The notes under the pieces were generated by a model. That model was given only the letters and a program-made list of their open reading frames with translations. It was not told the origin of the DNA and ran no database searches. A DNA stretch of 21,375 nt from Candidatus Poribacteria bacterium (GTDB lineage: Bacteria; Poribacteria; DTPJ01; WJIO01). The position numbers and the translations under genes were made by a program. Of this stretch, positions 1 to 7,487 are shown in pieces. Where the stretch lies: NCBI GenBank assembly GCA_014730235.1, contig WJIO01000314.1, positions 1-21,375 on the forward strand, read 5' to 3'. Position 1 is the stretch's first letter; every line of letters starts with the position of its first letter.

Positions 1-750
1 ACCATAAAGGGATACCTCACTACCATTTTTGAATACTTCAGCATCGTCTATTGTGTCATCACCAGAATAAAGATATATAGCACCGCCGCCAAAACTCAGA
101 ATACCCATGGGAAGCCGAAAGCCGGCAGTTCCACTGAAGGAATTCCCGGGATTGTAGCTGGCAGTATTTCCGTCTTGAGATAATCTGTCGTAACTTCCCC
201 GAATTATATAACCAGCACCGAAACCAAAGGCTAAATCACCTATAGAATGGGTAAAACCAAATCCTGCATCTACGTCAAAGCCCTGGGTTAATCTTTTTAC
301 ATCCAGATGGAGTACTTCATTATACATCAGACTATCCAGCCTTGCTGTTTCTATTTCTGGCTTAACTTTGACTATGGGTATTCGAAAAGTCAGATACGGG
401 ATGAGGGCATCGTCAAAAAAATTGTATGAGAATCGAAATAAGGTGTTTTCCAGACCGCTTAATTCAGCATCGTTAAGTTTGGAATAGGATATTGACTGAT
501 GTATCATGATATTGAGATTTTTAATTAAAAAACCTTCGGCATAAACCGGCAACACCAACTGATTTATATTTTCTTCCTCATCCTGTCCTTGCAATTTTCG
601 TGAGAAAAGATATCCACCCAAGCTTGCGGTAAATAACCTCTGAGGATCGTTAAATTCTTCTAACTGGGCGTAACATAACGAATACAAGTTAAGAAAGATG
701 AACAAGTAAAATATAATGAGTTTCATTTTTATAAAAGATCGGCTATACAT
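1..750 (-). CDS. Exported beta-barrel-like outer-membrane protein, partial (C-terminus outside window)
   Basis: The minus strand is open without a stop from 750 to the left edge (250 codons). The ATG at 750-748 has an AGGA eight bases upstream. A second in-frame ATG at 726-724 gives a cleaner signal peptide: MKL, a hydrophobic run, then CYA before QLEEF, a plausible signal peptidase I site. The mature part is rich in glycine, aromatics and alternating polar/hydrophobic strands (for example GFGFTHSIGDLAFGFGAGY and GILSFGGGAIYLYSG), as in outer-membrane barrels. It loosely recalls MetA-pathway/'transporter' type barrels, but I do not recognise the family with confidence. It is transcribed away from the T6SS operon, so a functional link is not implied. 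The true start (750 or 726) is unresolved. Confidence 0.6.
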   Translation of the reverse strand, partial: MYSRSFIKMKLIIFYLFIFLNLYSLCYAQLEEFNDPQRLFTASLGGYLFSRKLQGQDEEENINQLVLPVYAEGFLIKNLNIMIHQSISYSKLNDAELSGLENTLFRFSYNFFDDALIPYLTFRIPIVKVKPEIETARLDSLMYNEVLHLDVKRLTQGFDVDAGFGFTHSIGDLAFGFGAGYIIRGSYDRLSQDGNTASYNPGNSFSGTAGFRLPMGILSFGGGAIYLYSGDDTIDDAEVFKNGSEVSLYG

Positions 751-801
751 AGGTTTGTTCCTACAGGATCTTATATTTGCTTGGAAGATGCGAAAATTTA
801 T

Positions 802-874
802 GGCTCTTCCGGGTTTGGTGTGGTGATATTTGAAAATCCTCTCAACTTGTCATTTCTACGAAAGCAGTAATGAC
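802..874 (+). repeat. MITE-like element, copy A (left half only)
   Basis: It starts GGCTCTTCCGGGTTTGGTGTGG, the left terminal repeat of the family. It continues through the left arm (TTGAAAATCCTCTCAACTT) into a decayed core palindrome at 849-874 (GTCATTTCTAC / GCAGTAATGAC). The expected right arm and right terminal repeat are absent after 874, so this is a truncated, degenerate relic. It has the same orientation as copies C, D and E. Confidence 0.75.
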
Positions 875-938
875 AAAAAATGGATGTTTCTATATTATCA
901 ATTTTAAAGGTTTTTGTATAGTAAAAAAATTAATTATG

Positions 939-968
939 TTGATCCGGGGTAACTATATTTGTTATAAT
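939..968 (+). promoter_or_regulatory. Candidate sigma70-type promoter for tssM operon
   Basis: TTGATC at 939-944, an 18-base spacer, then a perfect TATAAT at 963-968, about 63 bases before the tssM start. An AGGA at 1018-1021 could serve as the ribosome binding site. The -10 is strong and the -35 is moderate. Prediction from sequence only. Confidence 0.5.
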
Positions 969-1031
969 TGCCTAAGTAAAGTCAGTTATAAATATTAGAT
1001 ATAAGTTCATCATATTCAGGATTAAATTGAA

Positions 1032-3965
1032 ATGAATACAAAAAATATATTTAAATATCTGAAGAAACTGCCCGGAAAATGGCTTCTGCCTGTTATTGCC
1101 CTTGTGTGGGTACTCGGAGTTGGATTTCAGTGGATAAGCGTAAGAATATGTATTATTCTAACTGTTTTGATTGTGGTTGGCTGGCTTGTTTACCTGCTGA
1201 TAAAGAAAATTCAGGCAAGGGGTGAGGATCAGGAGCTTCTGAAGGCAGATCCAGAGGCCATACCTGATTTTGAGAAAAGGGTGGCAAAAGCGGTTAAATC
1301 TTCAAAGGGTAATAGCTGGTACATGCTTTTGGGCCCTCTGGACAGCGGGAAAACCAGTTTATTGCGCAACTCAAATCTGGACTTTTCGTTCATCGATTCA
1401 TTACAGGAAAAACCAATTAGACAGGATATCGAAGAGACCAAAAACTGCGACCTGTTTTTTACAAATTCATCAACCATTATTGATACTTCCGGAAGGTATG
1501 TAAATTTTGGTAATGAAGTAAAGGAAAAGTCTGAATGGCTTGCGTTGATGTCTATCCTTAGAAAATACAGAAAGGAAAAACCTTTAGATGGTATTTTGAT
1601 AACTGTAGATGTGGACAGCCTTCTGGGATATACTGAGGAGGAGAGGGAAAAAATAGCCAGGTCTATCAGAAATCGAATATCCGAAATCATAAATAAACTA
1701 AAGACAACGTTCCCGATATATCTCATATTCACAAAGTCCGACATGATATATGGATTTTCCCGGTTCTTCGATGATCTGGAGGACGCTGATCGAAGTCAAG
1801 TATGGGGAGCTACCCTTAAAGCTCAGAAAATTGAAAAGCCTGAAGTCTCCTTTATGGCTGAATGTGAAAGCCTTTTTAATAATCTGAAGAACAAGCAGTT
1901 TCAAAAACTTGCTTCATCGGACAGGGAGGACAGAGGAACGGTTTACAGCTTTCCGATGGAATTCTACTATACTTGCCAAAAGCTTTCACCTTTTGTTAAG
2001 GATGTTCTCTCCATTCAGTCTGAGGAAAAACCAATTTTTCGCGGTTTTTATTTTACAAGTGCGACCCAGAACGAAAATTCCCCTGTTGAGCTTGTATTAA
2101 AAGAAATGGCGGAATCCTTTGAGGATGAACCGCCTATATTGACAAAAAAGACAGATACAGAGAAGAAAAGCTATTTTATAAAGGATGTATTTCAAAAGGT
2201 GGTCTTTCCGGATAGCGGATATATTAAACCTCTAACAGAGGCTGTCCGCCATGGGAATATCCTGAGGTTGGTGTCCAGTGCTTTTATTCTGGCTGTATTT
2301 GTGATTCTTGGGATTTTAATCACAGTGTCGTATGTGCAAAACAAAAAGCTTATGGCTGATACCAGAAACGCCGCTATGCCTTTGAGCAAAGGGACAGAAA
2401 ATATAAGCTCTATACAATTTGAAAATCTGCGTAAGCATATTATACAACTGGAAAAATCCGACATTTTCAATGTCATATGGCAAAAACAGAGAAATATGGT
2501 AGCTGGAGCTGCAAGGAAACTTTATCTTACGGAAAAATATGGTGACAATAACAGTTGGGAGGTAAAGCTCAGCCGTAATGTAAAGATACCGATAAGGGTA
2601 ATTAAATCGGAGAAAGGCAATCTGGAACCCATAAGAGATGCAGAAATAAAAGCCGTTGTGGATGGCAGGGAATATATTGTAAAAACTGATGAAAGAGGTT
2701 CTGCGGATCTGAATCTAGAGGTGCAGGATGGTAGAACTGATGTGGTCTTGAGCACAGACCATCAGGAATCAGGATATGAACCCCAGACAGAAAAAGTATA
2801 TCAGATAAAACCGGGGGAAACTGTCAGCACCAACGGCGTGGAGTTCCTGTTTTCAGAGATGGGACGGGTTGTGAATGTTCATATAACAGACCAATCCGGG
2901 CAGGATCTAATGGGTGTACCGATTTCTATTATTGAAGTGAAGGATGAATCGAAAAAATATGGGCCTGAGATAACCAATGAACAGGGAGTGGTTCAACTGC
3001 GAATAGAAGCACCTAAGGAAACAGAACTTCTGGTATATTATGGGGATTCCCCTAAAAGCTATCCCGCAGAACAACCGGATACAGTTGTTATCGAGTCGGG
3101 CAAATCAAGATATAGTCTGGAACGTCAACTTAGGCGAAAAATATCCATCTCTGTGGTAGCTTTTGAAGAATCCAGGCCAAAGCCGGGGGTTTCTATTTCA
3201 GTCGAAGGGGAAAAATTAGGCGTAACAGGGCCTGATGGGCAGTGGTCAGGAGCAGGTGATGAAATTCCCACAGAGCAAAACGTCAGTGTAAGACCTGAAC
3301 CGGCATTATTAAAAGTTGAAGAGACTGTCAACGGTTACAGCGTGGTATTGGAATATACACCAAAAGAGCCAGCACCAGTGCTGGAAGTAACTGATAATTC
3401 AGGCATGATTTTGAATGACGTTGAGGTATGGGTTTATAACCCCGAGTCCATAAAATCCATAGATGAGATGAATTTTAATTCAGAAGGTAAAGTATATAAG
3501 CTTGTGCAGATTGATGCAGATGATAGCCAGAAGTCACTGGAAATACCAAAGAAAGCCAAGAGTCATAAGCTTCTTTTGTATAATAAAAACTACTGGCCTC
3601 AGGTAATTGAACCAGACCAGATAGACAAGCCAATTAAAATGGTGGATATTGATGAGGAACGATCATTGGAAAGCTTTGAAAAATATCGGAGAGATGGAGC
3701 GGAGCATTATTATGAAGAAGCTGAACGGTATCATTCTCAGTCAAAGCTGGAGGAAGCGGCTGAAAGCTGTCATAATGCTATTCGACTAACACCAAGATTA
3801 AAGCATTATCTAAAACTTGCATGGATATATTATGAAGATGGAAAAGCAGACGAAGCATTGGCGGTGGTTGATACAGGACTGAATGTTAAGCTTACAGGAG
3901 ATACGGAAGCTGATGAACAGCTTTTAAGACAGCAGTTATTGGAATTAAAGAATCTTTTTGAATAA
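1032..3965 (+). CDS. tssM: T6SS inner-membrane protein TssM (IcmF), variant with Ig-like repeats and C-terminal TPR
   Basis: 977 residues. The N-terminus has two adjacent membrane segments (about 17-35 and 37-57), then the cytoplasmic IcmF domain. That domain has Walker A GPLDSGKT at 101-108, DTSG at 151-154, a TKSD at 234-237, and the TssM signatures FRGFYFTS (about 346-353) and SYFIKDVFQKVVFPD (390-404). A third membrane segment follows at about 423-445. In a typical TssM a long periplasmic region follows and ends in the TssJ-binding domain. Here I instead see three or four beta-rich, Ig/carboxypeptidase-regulatory-like repeats (about 518-575, 622-672, 703-745, 780-860; note GVPISI, TNEQG, KPGVSI, GPDGQW), then a TPR-like helical stretch (888-955). 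It is shorter than the usual TssM of roughly 1100-1200 residues. First gene of an operon with four lipoproteins. The TssM identity of the N-terminal half is firm; the replacement of the periplasmic half is my reading. Confidence 0.88.
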   Translation: MNTKNIFKYLKKLPGKWLLPVIALVWVLGVGFQWISVRICIILTVLIVVGWLVYLLIKKIQARGEDQELLKADPEAIPDFEKRVAKAVKSSKGNSWYMLLGPLDSGKTSLLRNSNLDFSFIDSLQEKPIRQDIEETKNCDLFFTNSSTIIDTSGRYVNFGNEVKEKSEWLALMSILRKYRKEKPLDGILITVDVDSLLGYTEEEREKIARSIRNRISEIINKLKTTFPIYLIFTKSDMIYGFSRFFDDLEDADRSQVWGATLKAQKIEKPEVSFMAECESLFNNLKNKQFQKLASSDREDRGTVYSFPMEFYYTCQKLSPFVKDVLSIQSEEKPIFRGFYFTSATQNENSPVELVLKEMAESFEDEPPILTKKTDTEKKSYFIKDVFQKVVFPDSGYIKPLTEAVRHGNILRLVSSAFILAVFVILGILITVSYVQNKKLMADTRNAAMPLSKGTENISSIQFENLRKHIIQLEKSDIFNVIWQKQRNMVAGAARKLYLTEKYGDNNSWEVKLSRNVKIPIRVIKSEKGNLEPIRDAEIKAVVDGREYIVKTDERGSADLNLEVQDGRTDVVLSTDHQESGYEPQTEKVYQIKPGETVSTNGVEFLFSEMGRVVNVHITDQSGQDLMGVPISIIEVKDESKKYGPEITNEQGVVQLRIEAPKETELLVYYGDSPKSYPAEQPDTVVIESGKSRYSLERQLRRKISISVVAFEESRPKPGVSISVEGEKLGVTGPDGQWSGAGDEIPTEQNVSVRPEPALLKVEETVNGYSVVLEYTPKEPAPVLEVTDNSGMILNDVEVWVYNPESIKSIDEMNFNSEGKVYKLVQIDADDSQKSLEIPKKAKSHKLLLYNKNYWPQVIEPDQIDKPIKMVDIDEERSLESFEKYRRDGAEHYYEEAERYHSQSKLEEAAESCHNAIRLTPRLKHYLKLAWIYYEDGKADEALAVVDTGLNVKLTGDTEADEQLLRQQLLELKNLFE

Positions 3966-3984
3966 GTATTGATATAATTCCAAA

Positions 3985-3990
3985 GGGAGG
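3985..3990 (+). promoter_or_regulatory. Strong ribosome binding site of lipoprotein 1
   Basis: GGGAGG six bases before the ATG at 3997. It fixes the start that gives the lipoprotein signal peptide. Confidence 0.75.
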
Positions 3991-3996
3991 AAAGAT

Positions 3997-5166
3997 ATGA
4001 ATATAAAGCTAAATCTTTTGACAACTTCAATAATTCTGGTTTTTTACCTGTTAATTTCGGGATGCGGCATATTTGGCGGCGGTAAAGAAGAAAAGCAAAT
4101 GGCGAAGGAACTTGAATCAAAACCAGTCCAAACAAGTACATCACCAGAACCTCTTCCAGCAGCCAAGGTGTCATCAGATACGGATTTTGAGACAGATGAA
4201 ATGGACTATGAGGAGAGTCTGGTAAATGGTTCACTTAACTGGTCCAAGGGTTTTATTCGAGCAAAAGGTTTTGGTGTACTGCCGGATAATGTGAAAAACG
4301 AACAACAGGCAAAACTCATGGCCTTTAGAGCCGCCTATGCTGAAGCTTTGTCTTCCCTTTATGAAGTTGCTAAAGGTGTTCAGGTAACAGCTACAACAAA
4401 AGTAAATGATTATGTGCTTAAGGAATATTCTATCGAGCTAAAGGTAGACGGTGTTATAAAGGGCGCAAAGGAAATCGCAAGAGCTTTTGATGATAAAGAA
4501 AATGTGGCGGTGGTTGAGGTTGGCATTGCTATGGAAGATGTGGCTATGTCCATACCAAAGGAATTTGTTGAACCTGCTTCCACTACTTTCCAGTTTGCTG
4601 TCTGGGAACATGATGAAAGTGATACGCTGAAAGAGATAGCCGGTGATAATGACAAACTAATAGAAACCATAGAGAACAGTGAAAACCTCGAAGAAATAGA
4701 AGGCAAGCTGGAGAAAATGGCTGAGGATAATAAAACTCTTTCAGACCAGAACCAGCAGTTACTTTCAGCTATAGAAAAGCTGACTAAAGAGATCGAGGAG
4801 CTTAAGAGCAAACATCAGCAGGTAGAATATACAGGGATAGTTATCAATGCCGCTGGCTCAGAAGTAAAGCCTTGTATGGCCCCGGATATTTACGTTCATA
4901 GTGAAGATACCAATAAGCTTATTTATGGTATAGAAGACGGTAGGGAAAGAGATAATAATCTGCATGCCCTCGTAGCATGGGAAAAAACCATAAGCGGCGC
5001 TAAGAATAACCCCCGTGTTTGGGAAAATCCACTGGTTATTAATGCATCTCATATCTCAAAAGCCCAATCGGCTTTTGCCATCAGTTCCGAAGACGCAAAG
5101 CTTATCGAAAAGGTAAACGAAAAAATGAATCTGTTGGAACAGGGTAAGGTTGTCATTGTAATCTAG
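3997..5166 (+). CDS. Outer-membrane lipoprotein 1: LPP20/FlgP-like domain, coiled coil, conserved C-terminal domain
   Basis: 389 residues. It has a lipoprotein signal peptide with lipobox LISGC (Cys23). The +2 residue is Gly, so by the Lol rule it should go to the outer membrane. A low-complexity Pro/Ser/Thr linker (about 40-60) precedes an LPP20-type domain (about 86-190: GFGVLPDN, then AKLMAFRAAYAEALSSLYEV and a GV-Q-V-TT turn). LPP20 is the fold of flagellar FlgP. A Glu/Lys/Leu-rich coiled coil covers about 211-275. The C-terminal domain (278-389) has TGIVINAAG, KPCMAPDIY, IYG and a final EQGKVVIVI. I associate that pattern with large LPP20-family lipoproteins. The gene lies 31 bases after tssM and 10 bases before the next, so it is co-transcribed. 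Likely periplasm-facing and oligomeric; its role in the T6SS is inferred from position. Confidence 0.75.
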   Translation: MNIKLNLLTTSIILVFYLLISGCGIFGGGKEEKQMAKELESKPVQTSTSPEPLPAAKVSSDTDFETDEMDYEESLVNGSLNWSKGFIRAKGFGVLPDNVKNEQQAKLMAFRAAYAEALSSLYEVAKGVQVTATTKVNDYVLKEYSIELKVDGVIKGAKEIARAFDDKENVAVVEVGIAMEDVAMSIPKEFVEPASTTFQFAVWEHDESDTLKEIAGDNDKLIETIENSENLEEIEGKLEKMAEDNKTLSDQNQQLLSAIEKLTKEIEELKSKHQQVEYTGIVINAAGSEVKPCMAPDIYVHSEDTNKLIYGIEDGRERDNNLHALVAWEKTISGAKNNPRVWENPLVINASHISKAQSAFAISSEDAKLIEKVNEKMNLLEQGKVVIVI

Positions 5167-5176
5167 AGGTTAAAAA

Positions 5177-6853
5177 ATGCTATCCAGAATTTTTATCTTA
5201 ACATTTTGTTTAATTCTGAGTTTATTTCACCTTACCGGTTGTGGTGGAAAAAGCGGAAATACAACCATTATTGTGAAACCAGAGGCAGAATTGAAGGAAA
5301 CATGGAATATCCTCATACTGCCTTTTGAAATATCAGGCAAATCAAAGCTTACAGGTGAAGATGCTATGAACCTTCTCATGTCTGACTTGATAGACATGGA
5401 AGGTTATAAAGTAATAGAACGGGAGTCTCTGGGCGGGGCACTGGATCAAATCGGTTTTTCGTTAAGTGACCTGTCAAATTCATCAAACACCCTTAGAGTA
5501 GGACAGTTCTTAGGAGCGAGACTTTTTTGTATTGGCAGTATAAATAAGCGTATAAATCTTATTACTGCCAGAATTACACTTACAGAGACAAGAGAGCAGT
5601 TGTTTATTGTCCAATCACGAAACAAAAATGAGCTTGAAGGAATTCGGGAAATAAGCAATCAGATTAAAGAAAAACTGTATAGCTCAGATTTAATAACATC
5701 CCTGAATAAACATTCAGAGGTGTCTGAAAAACCAGCCTCACCGCCGCCAAAGTCCGTTGAGGTAAAAGGCTACGGTCCTATAGTTGATGATGATATAGCC
5801 ACAGCCAGGGAGTTAGCCCTGAAAGATGCGTATTCCAAGGCTATCGAACAGATATCCGGTGTTAAGTTAATGCGAAGAACTCAGGTGCAAAATTATCAGT
5901 TGGTTCAGGATAAAATCCTGACAGAGTCTGTTGGTTATGTGGCATCTTACGAAATCCTTGATGAAAATAAAGAGGGTGAATTTGGCTATGAAATTTCGGT
6001 AAATGCAAGCGTAAGCCAGGAACCCTTGAAAGAATTAGATAAATTACCGCTAATGGTGAAATATCTTTTAGCTGATCCCCGAATCGTGGTTACTATTGAG
6101 GGTGATTTATTAGGAAAACCCATGGAACAAAGCCGATCAAGTCTTATTGCAGGTCAGATTTCAGGTCAACTGCAAAAAGCCGGTTTTTCTGTAATAGATC
6201 CCAAGGCAGTAGAAGATAAGAAAAAGGACTTTGCTGATTCCCTCAGTAAGGAGGATGCAGCCCGTTTAGGAAGTATTCTTAACGCAAATGTAACGGTACG
6301 TGGCAGTATATCCACATCAATCACCAGTAAGATTGAAGAAATTGACGGCAAAAAACTTGACACTCCGCCTATAGCGGCTGCTACGACGGGTAGTTTCCAG
6401 ATCGTTCTGACGGATACAGCAGAGGTGGTATCAACTATTAATCATGAAATCCTTTCTCGACAAGAAAAGGTAGGCTACGGAAGCAGAGATGATGCAGCGG
6501 TTGGGAGATCTCTGGACGCTTTTACTCAGGCTATTGGGGGTAAATTGGCCTGGGAACTTGCATCAAGCCTTGGTGGGCCGGCTACTATAAGACTTACCAT
6601 AAGGGATTTAACTCTCGAAGAAGCAGAAAAAATACGAAAACAGCTTCAGGCTATGCCGGAACATATTGTCCTTGAGGTTAAAATGCTTAATTTTAAGAAT
6701 AACGTGGTTGATTATCAAATAAAAACCGCTGTCAAAAGCATGGTACTGCAAAAAAAGCTTATGAACAGTCTTGATGCAGAAGCTCTGAAAGCCAAGGAAT
6801 TTTTTATGGAATCCGTTGATTTTGGGGCGATTGTCATATCGTTGAAGCGATGA
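5177..6853 (+). CDS. Outer-membrane lipoprotein 2: CsgG/FlgO-like plus FlgT-like domains
   Basis: 558 residues. Lipobox HLTGC (Cys22) with Gly at +2, so outer membrane is expected. Domains in order: a CsgG/FlgO-like module (about 41-145: NILILPFE, then SDLIDMEGYKVIERESL and a GARLFCIGSI strand); a Pro-rich linker (185-192); a FlgT-N/LPP20-like module (196-283: VKGYG, ARELALKDAYSKAIEQISGV, then TESVGYVASYEI and a YEISVNASV strand); a second module with a CsgG/TolB-N-like pattern (about 290-455); and a C-terminal alpha/beta domain (about 468-558). This order resembles FlgT of the Vibrio flagellar H-ring with a CsgG-like domain added in front. An AGAGGT before the start and 4-base overlap with the next gene indicate coupled translation. 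Function in the T6SS is inferred. Confidence 0.72.
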   Translation: MLSRIFILTFCLILSLFHLTGCGGKSGNTTIIVKPEAELKETWNILILPFEISGKSKLTGEDAMNLLMSDLIDMEGYKVIERESLGGALDQIGFSLSDLSNSSNTLRVGQFLGARLFCIGSINKRINLITARITLTETREQLFIVQSRNKNELEGIREISNQIKEKLYSSDLITSLNKHSEVSEKPASPPPKSVEVKGYGPIVDDDIATARELALKDAYSKAIEQISGVKLMRRTQVQNYQLVQDKILTESVGYVASYEILDENKEGEFGYEISVNASVSQEPLKELDKLPLMVKYLLADPRIVVTIEGDLLGKPMEQSRSSLIAGQISGQLQKAGFSVIDPKAVEDKKKDFADSLSKEDAARLGSILNANVTVRGSISTSITSKIEEIDGKKLDTPPIAAATTGSFQIVLTDTAEVVSTINHEILSRQEKVGYGSRDDAAVGRSLDAFTQAIGGKLAWELASSLGGPATIRLTIRDLTLEEAEKIRKQLQAMPEHIVLEVKMLNFKNNVVDYQIKTAVKSMVLQKKLMNSLDAEALKAKEFFMESVDFGAIVISLKR

Positions 6854-7482
6854 TAAATGTTTTTATAAATCCGTATGGACGTATATTAATATATCTCTGT
6901 TTGATAATTCTCTTTGGTTGTTCCAGCTCTAAAAAAACAGATATATATACACCTGATGAAACAGCGCAAAAACTTTACCTTAAGAGTCAACAGGAACTTG
7001 CAAAAGGTGAATACAGACGGGCATATATGGATTATAAAAGCGCACTAACTGAAGACCCGGGTATTGCAAACACCAGCCATCTCTCAAGTATAATATATGA
7101 GTGGGTTATACGGAAAAGTGAGGGAGAGGATGTTATTTTACTCAAAGCTCAGAAAAATGTCTGGCTTAAACCAGAGCAGTTGGAATTGAGGAAGCAACTG
7201 CTTTCCACTGCTGTCAGGGATAATATTATAAACGTATTTGGTCTGGGTATGTCCTCAGATGAATTTGTTAACTCTCGCCAAAGGCGATTATCTGCCAGAA
7301 AATCCGCTTTGATGGACTGTCAGGCATGGACAGCACGTTTATCAAGTTGGATTGAAGACGGAGTTAATGGTTCCTTCAACGCTAAATCCTCTTCAGGTAA
7401 AATTAAGGTTGTAAAAGAGTTTTGGGTTGATGATACCATATATGTTATCAAAGCAAAAGCATCGTCAGAAGATTTGGAATAA
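6850..7482 (+). CDS. Outer-membrane lipoprotein 3: TPR-like segment and partial LPP20-like motif
   Basis: 210 residues, starting inside the stop of the previous gene (ATGA overlap). Lipobox LFGC (Cys24) with Ser at +2, so outer membrane is expected. About 37-70 reads as one TPR-like helix pair (AQKLYLKSQQELAKGEYRRAYMDYKSAL). The C-terminal third (about 140-205) has ARKSALMDCQAW followed by a strand pair ending in KVVKEFWVDDTIYVIKAKA. This is the same ARxxAxxDA-then-strands pattern as the LPP20/FlgT-N modules in the two preceding lipoproteins, but without the second half seen there. I do not recognise a named family. Only 5 bases separate it from the next gene. Probably a small partner of the other lipoproteins. 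Confidence 0.68.
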   Translation: MINVFINPYGRILIYLCLIILFGCSSSKKTDIYTPDETAQKLYLKSQQELAKGEYRRAYMDYKSALTEDPGIANTSHLSSIIYEWVIRKSEGEDVILLKAQKNVWLKPEQLELRKQLLSTAVRDNIINVFGLGMSSDEFVNSRQRRLSARKSALMDCQAWTARLSSWIEDGVNGSFNAKSSSGKIKVVKEFWVDDTIYVIKAKASSEDLE

Positions 7483-7487
7483 AAACT

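Larger units (their letters stand above)
751..1031. other. Divergent intergenic region
   Basis: About 280 bases between the minus-strand barrel gene and tssM. It holds the half-copy of the mobile repeat (802-874) and a candidate promoter for tssM (939-968). I see no small gene or RNA gene in the rest, which is AT-rich. Confidence 0.6.

Noticed and set aside
3300-3965. Frameshift explaining the short, odd TssM C-terminus
   Set aside because: The reading frame is uninterrupted to its stop, the residues form coherent beta repeats and a TPR, and the next gene begins 31 bases later with a strong ribosome site, leaving no room for a lost C-terminus.
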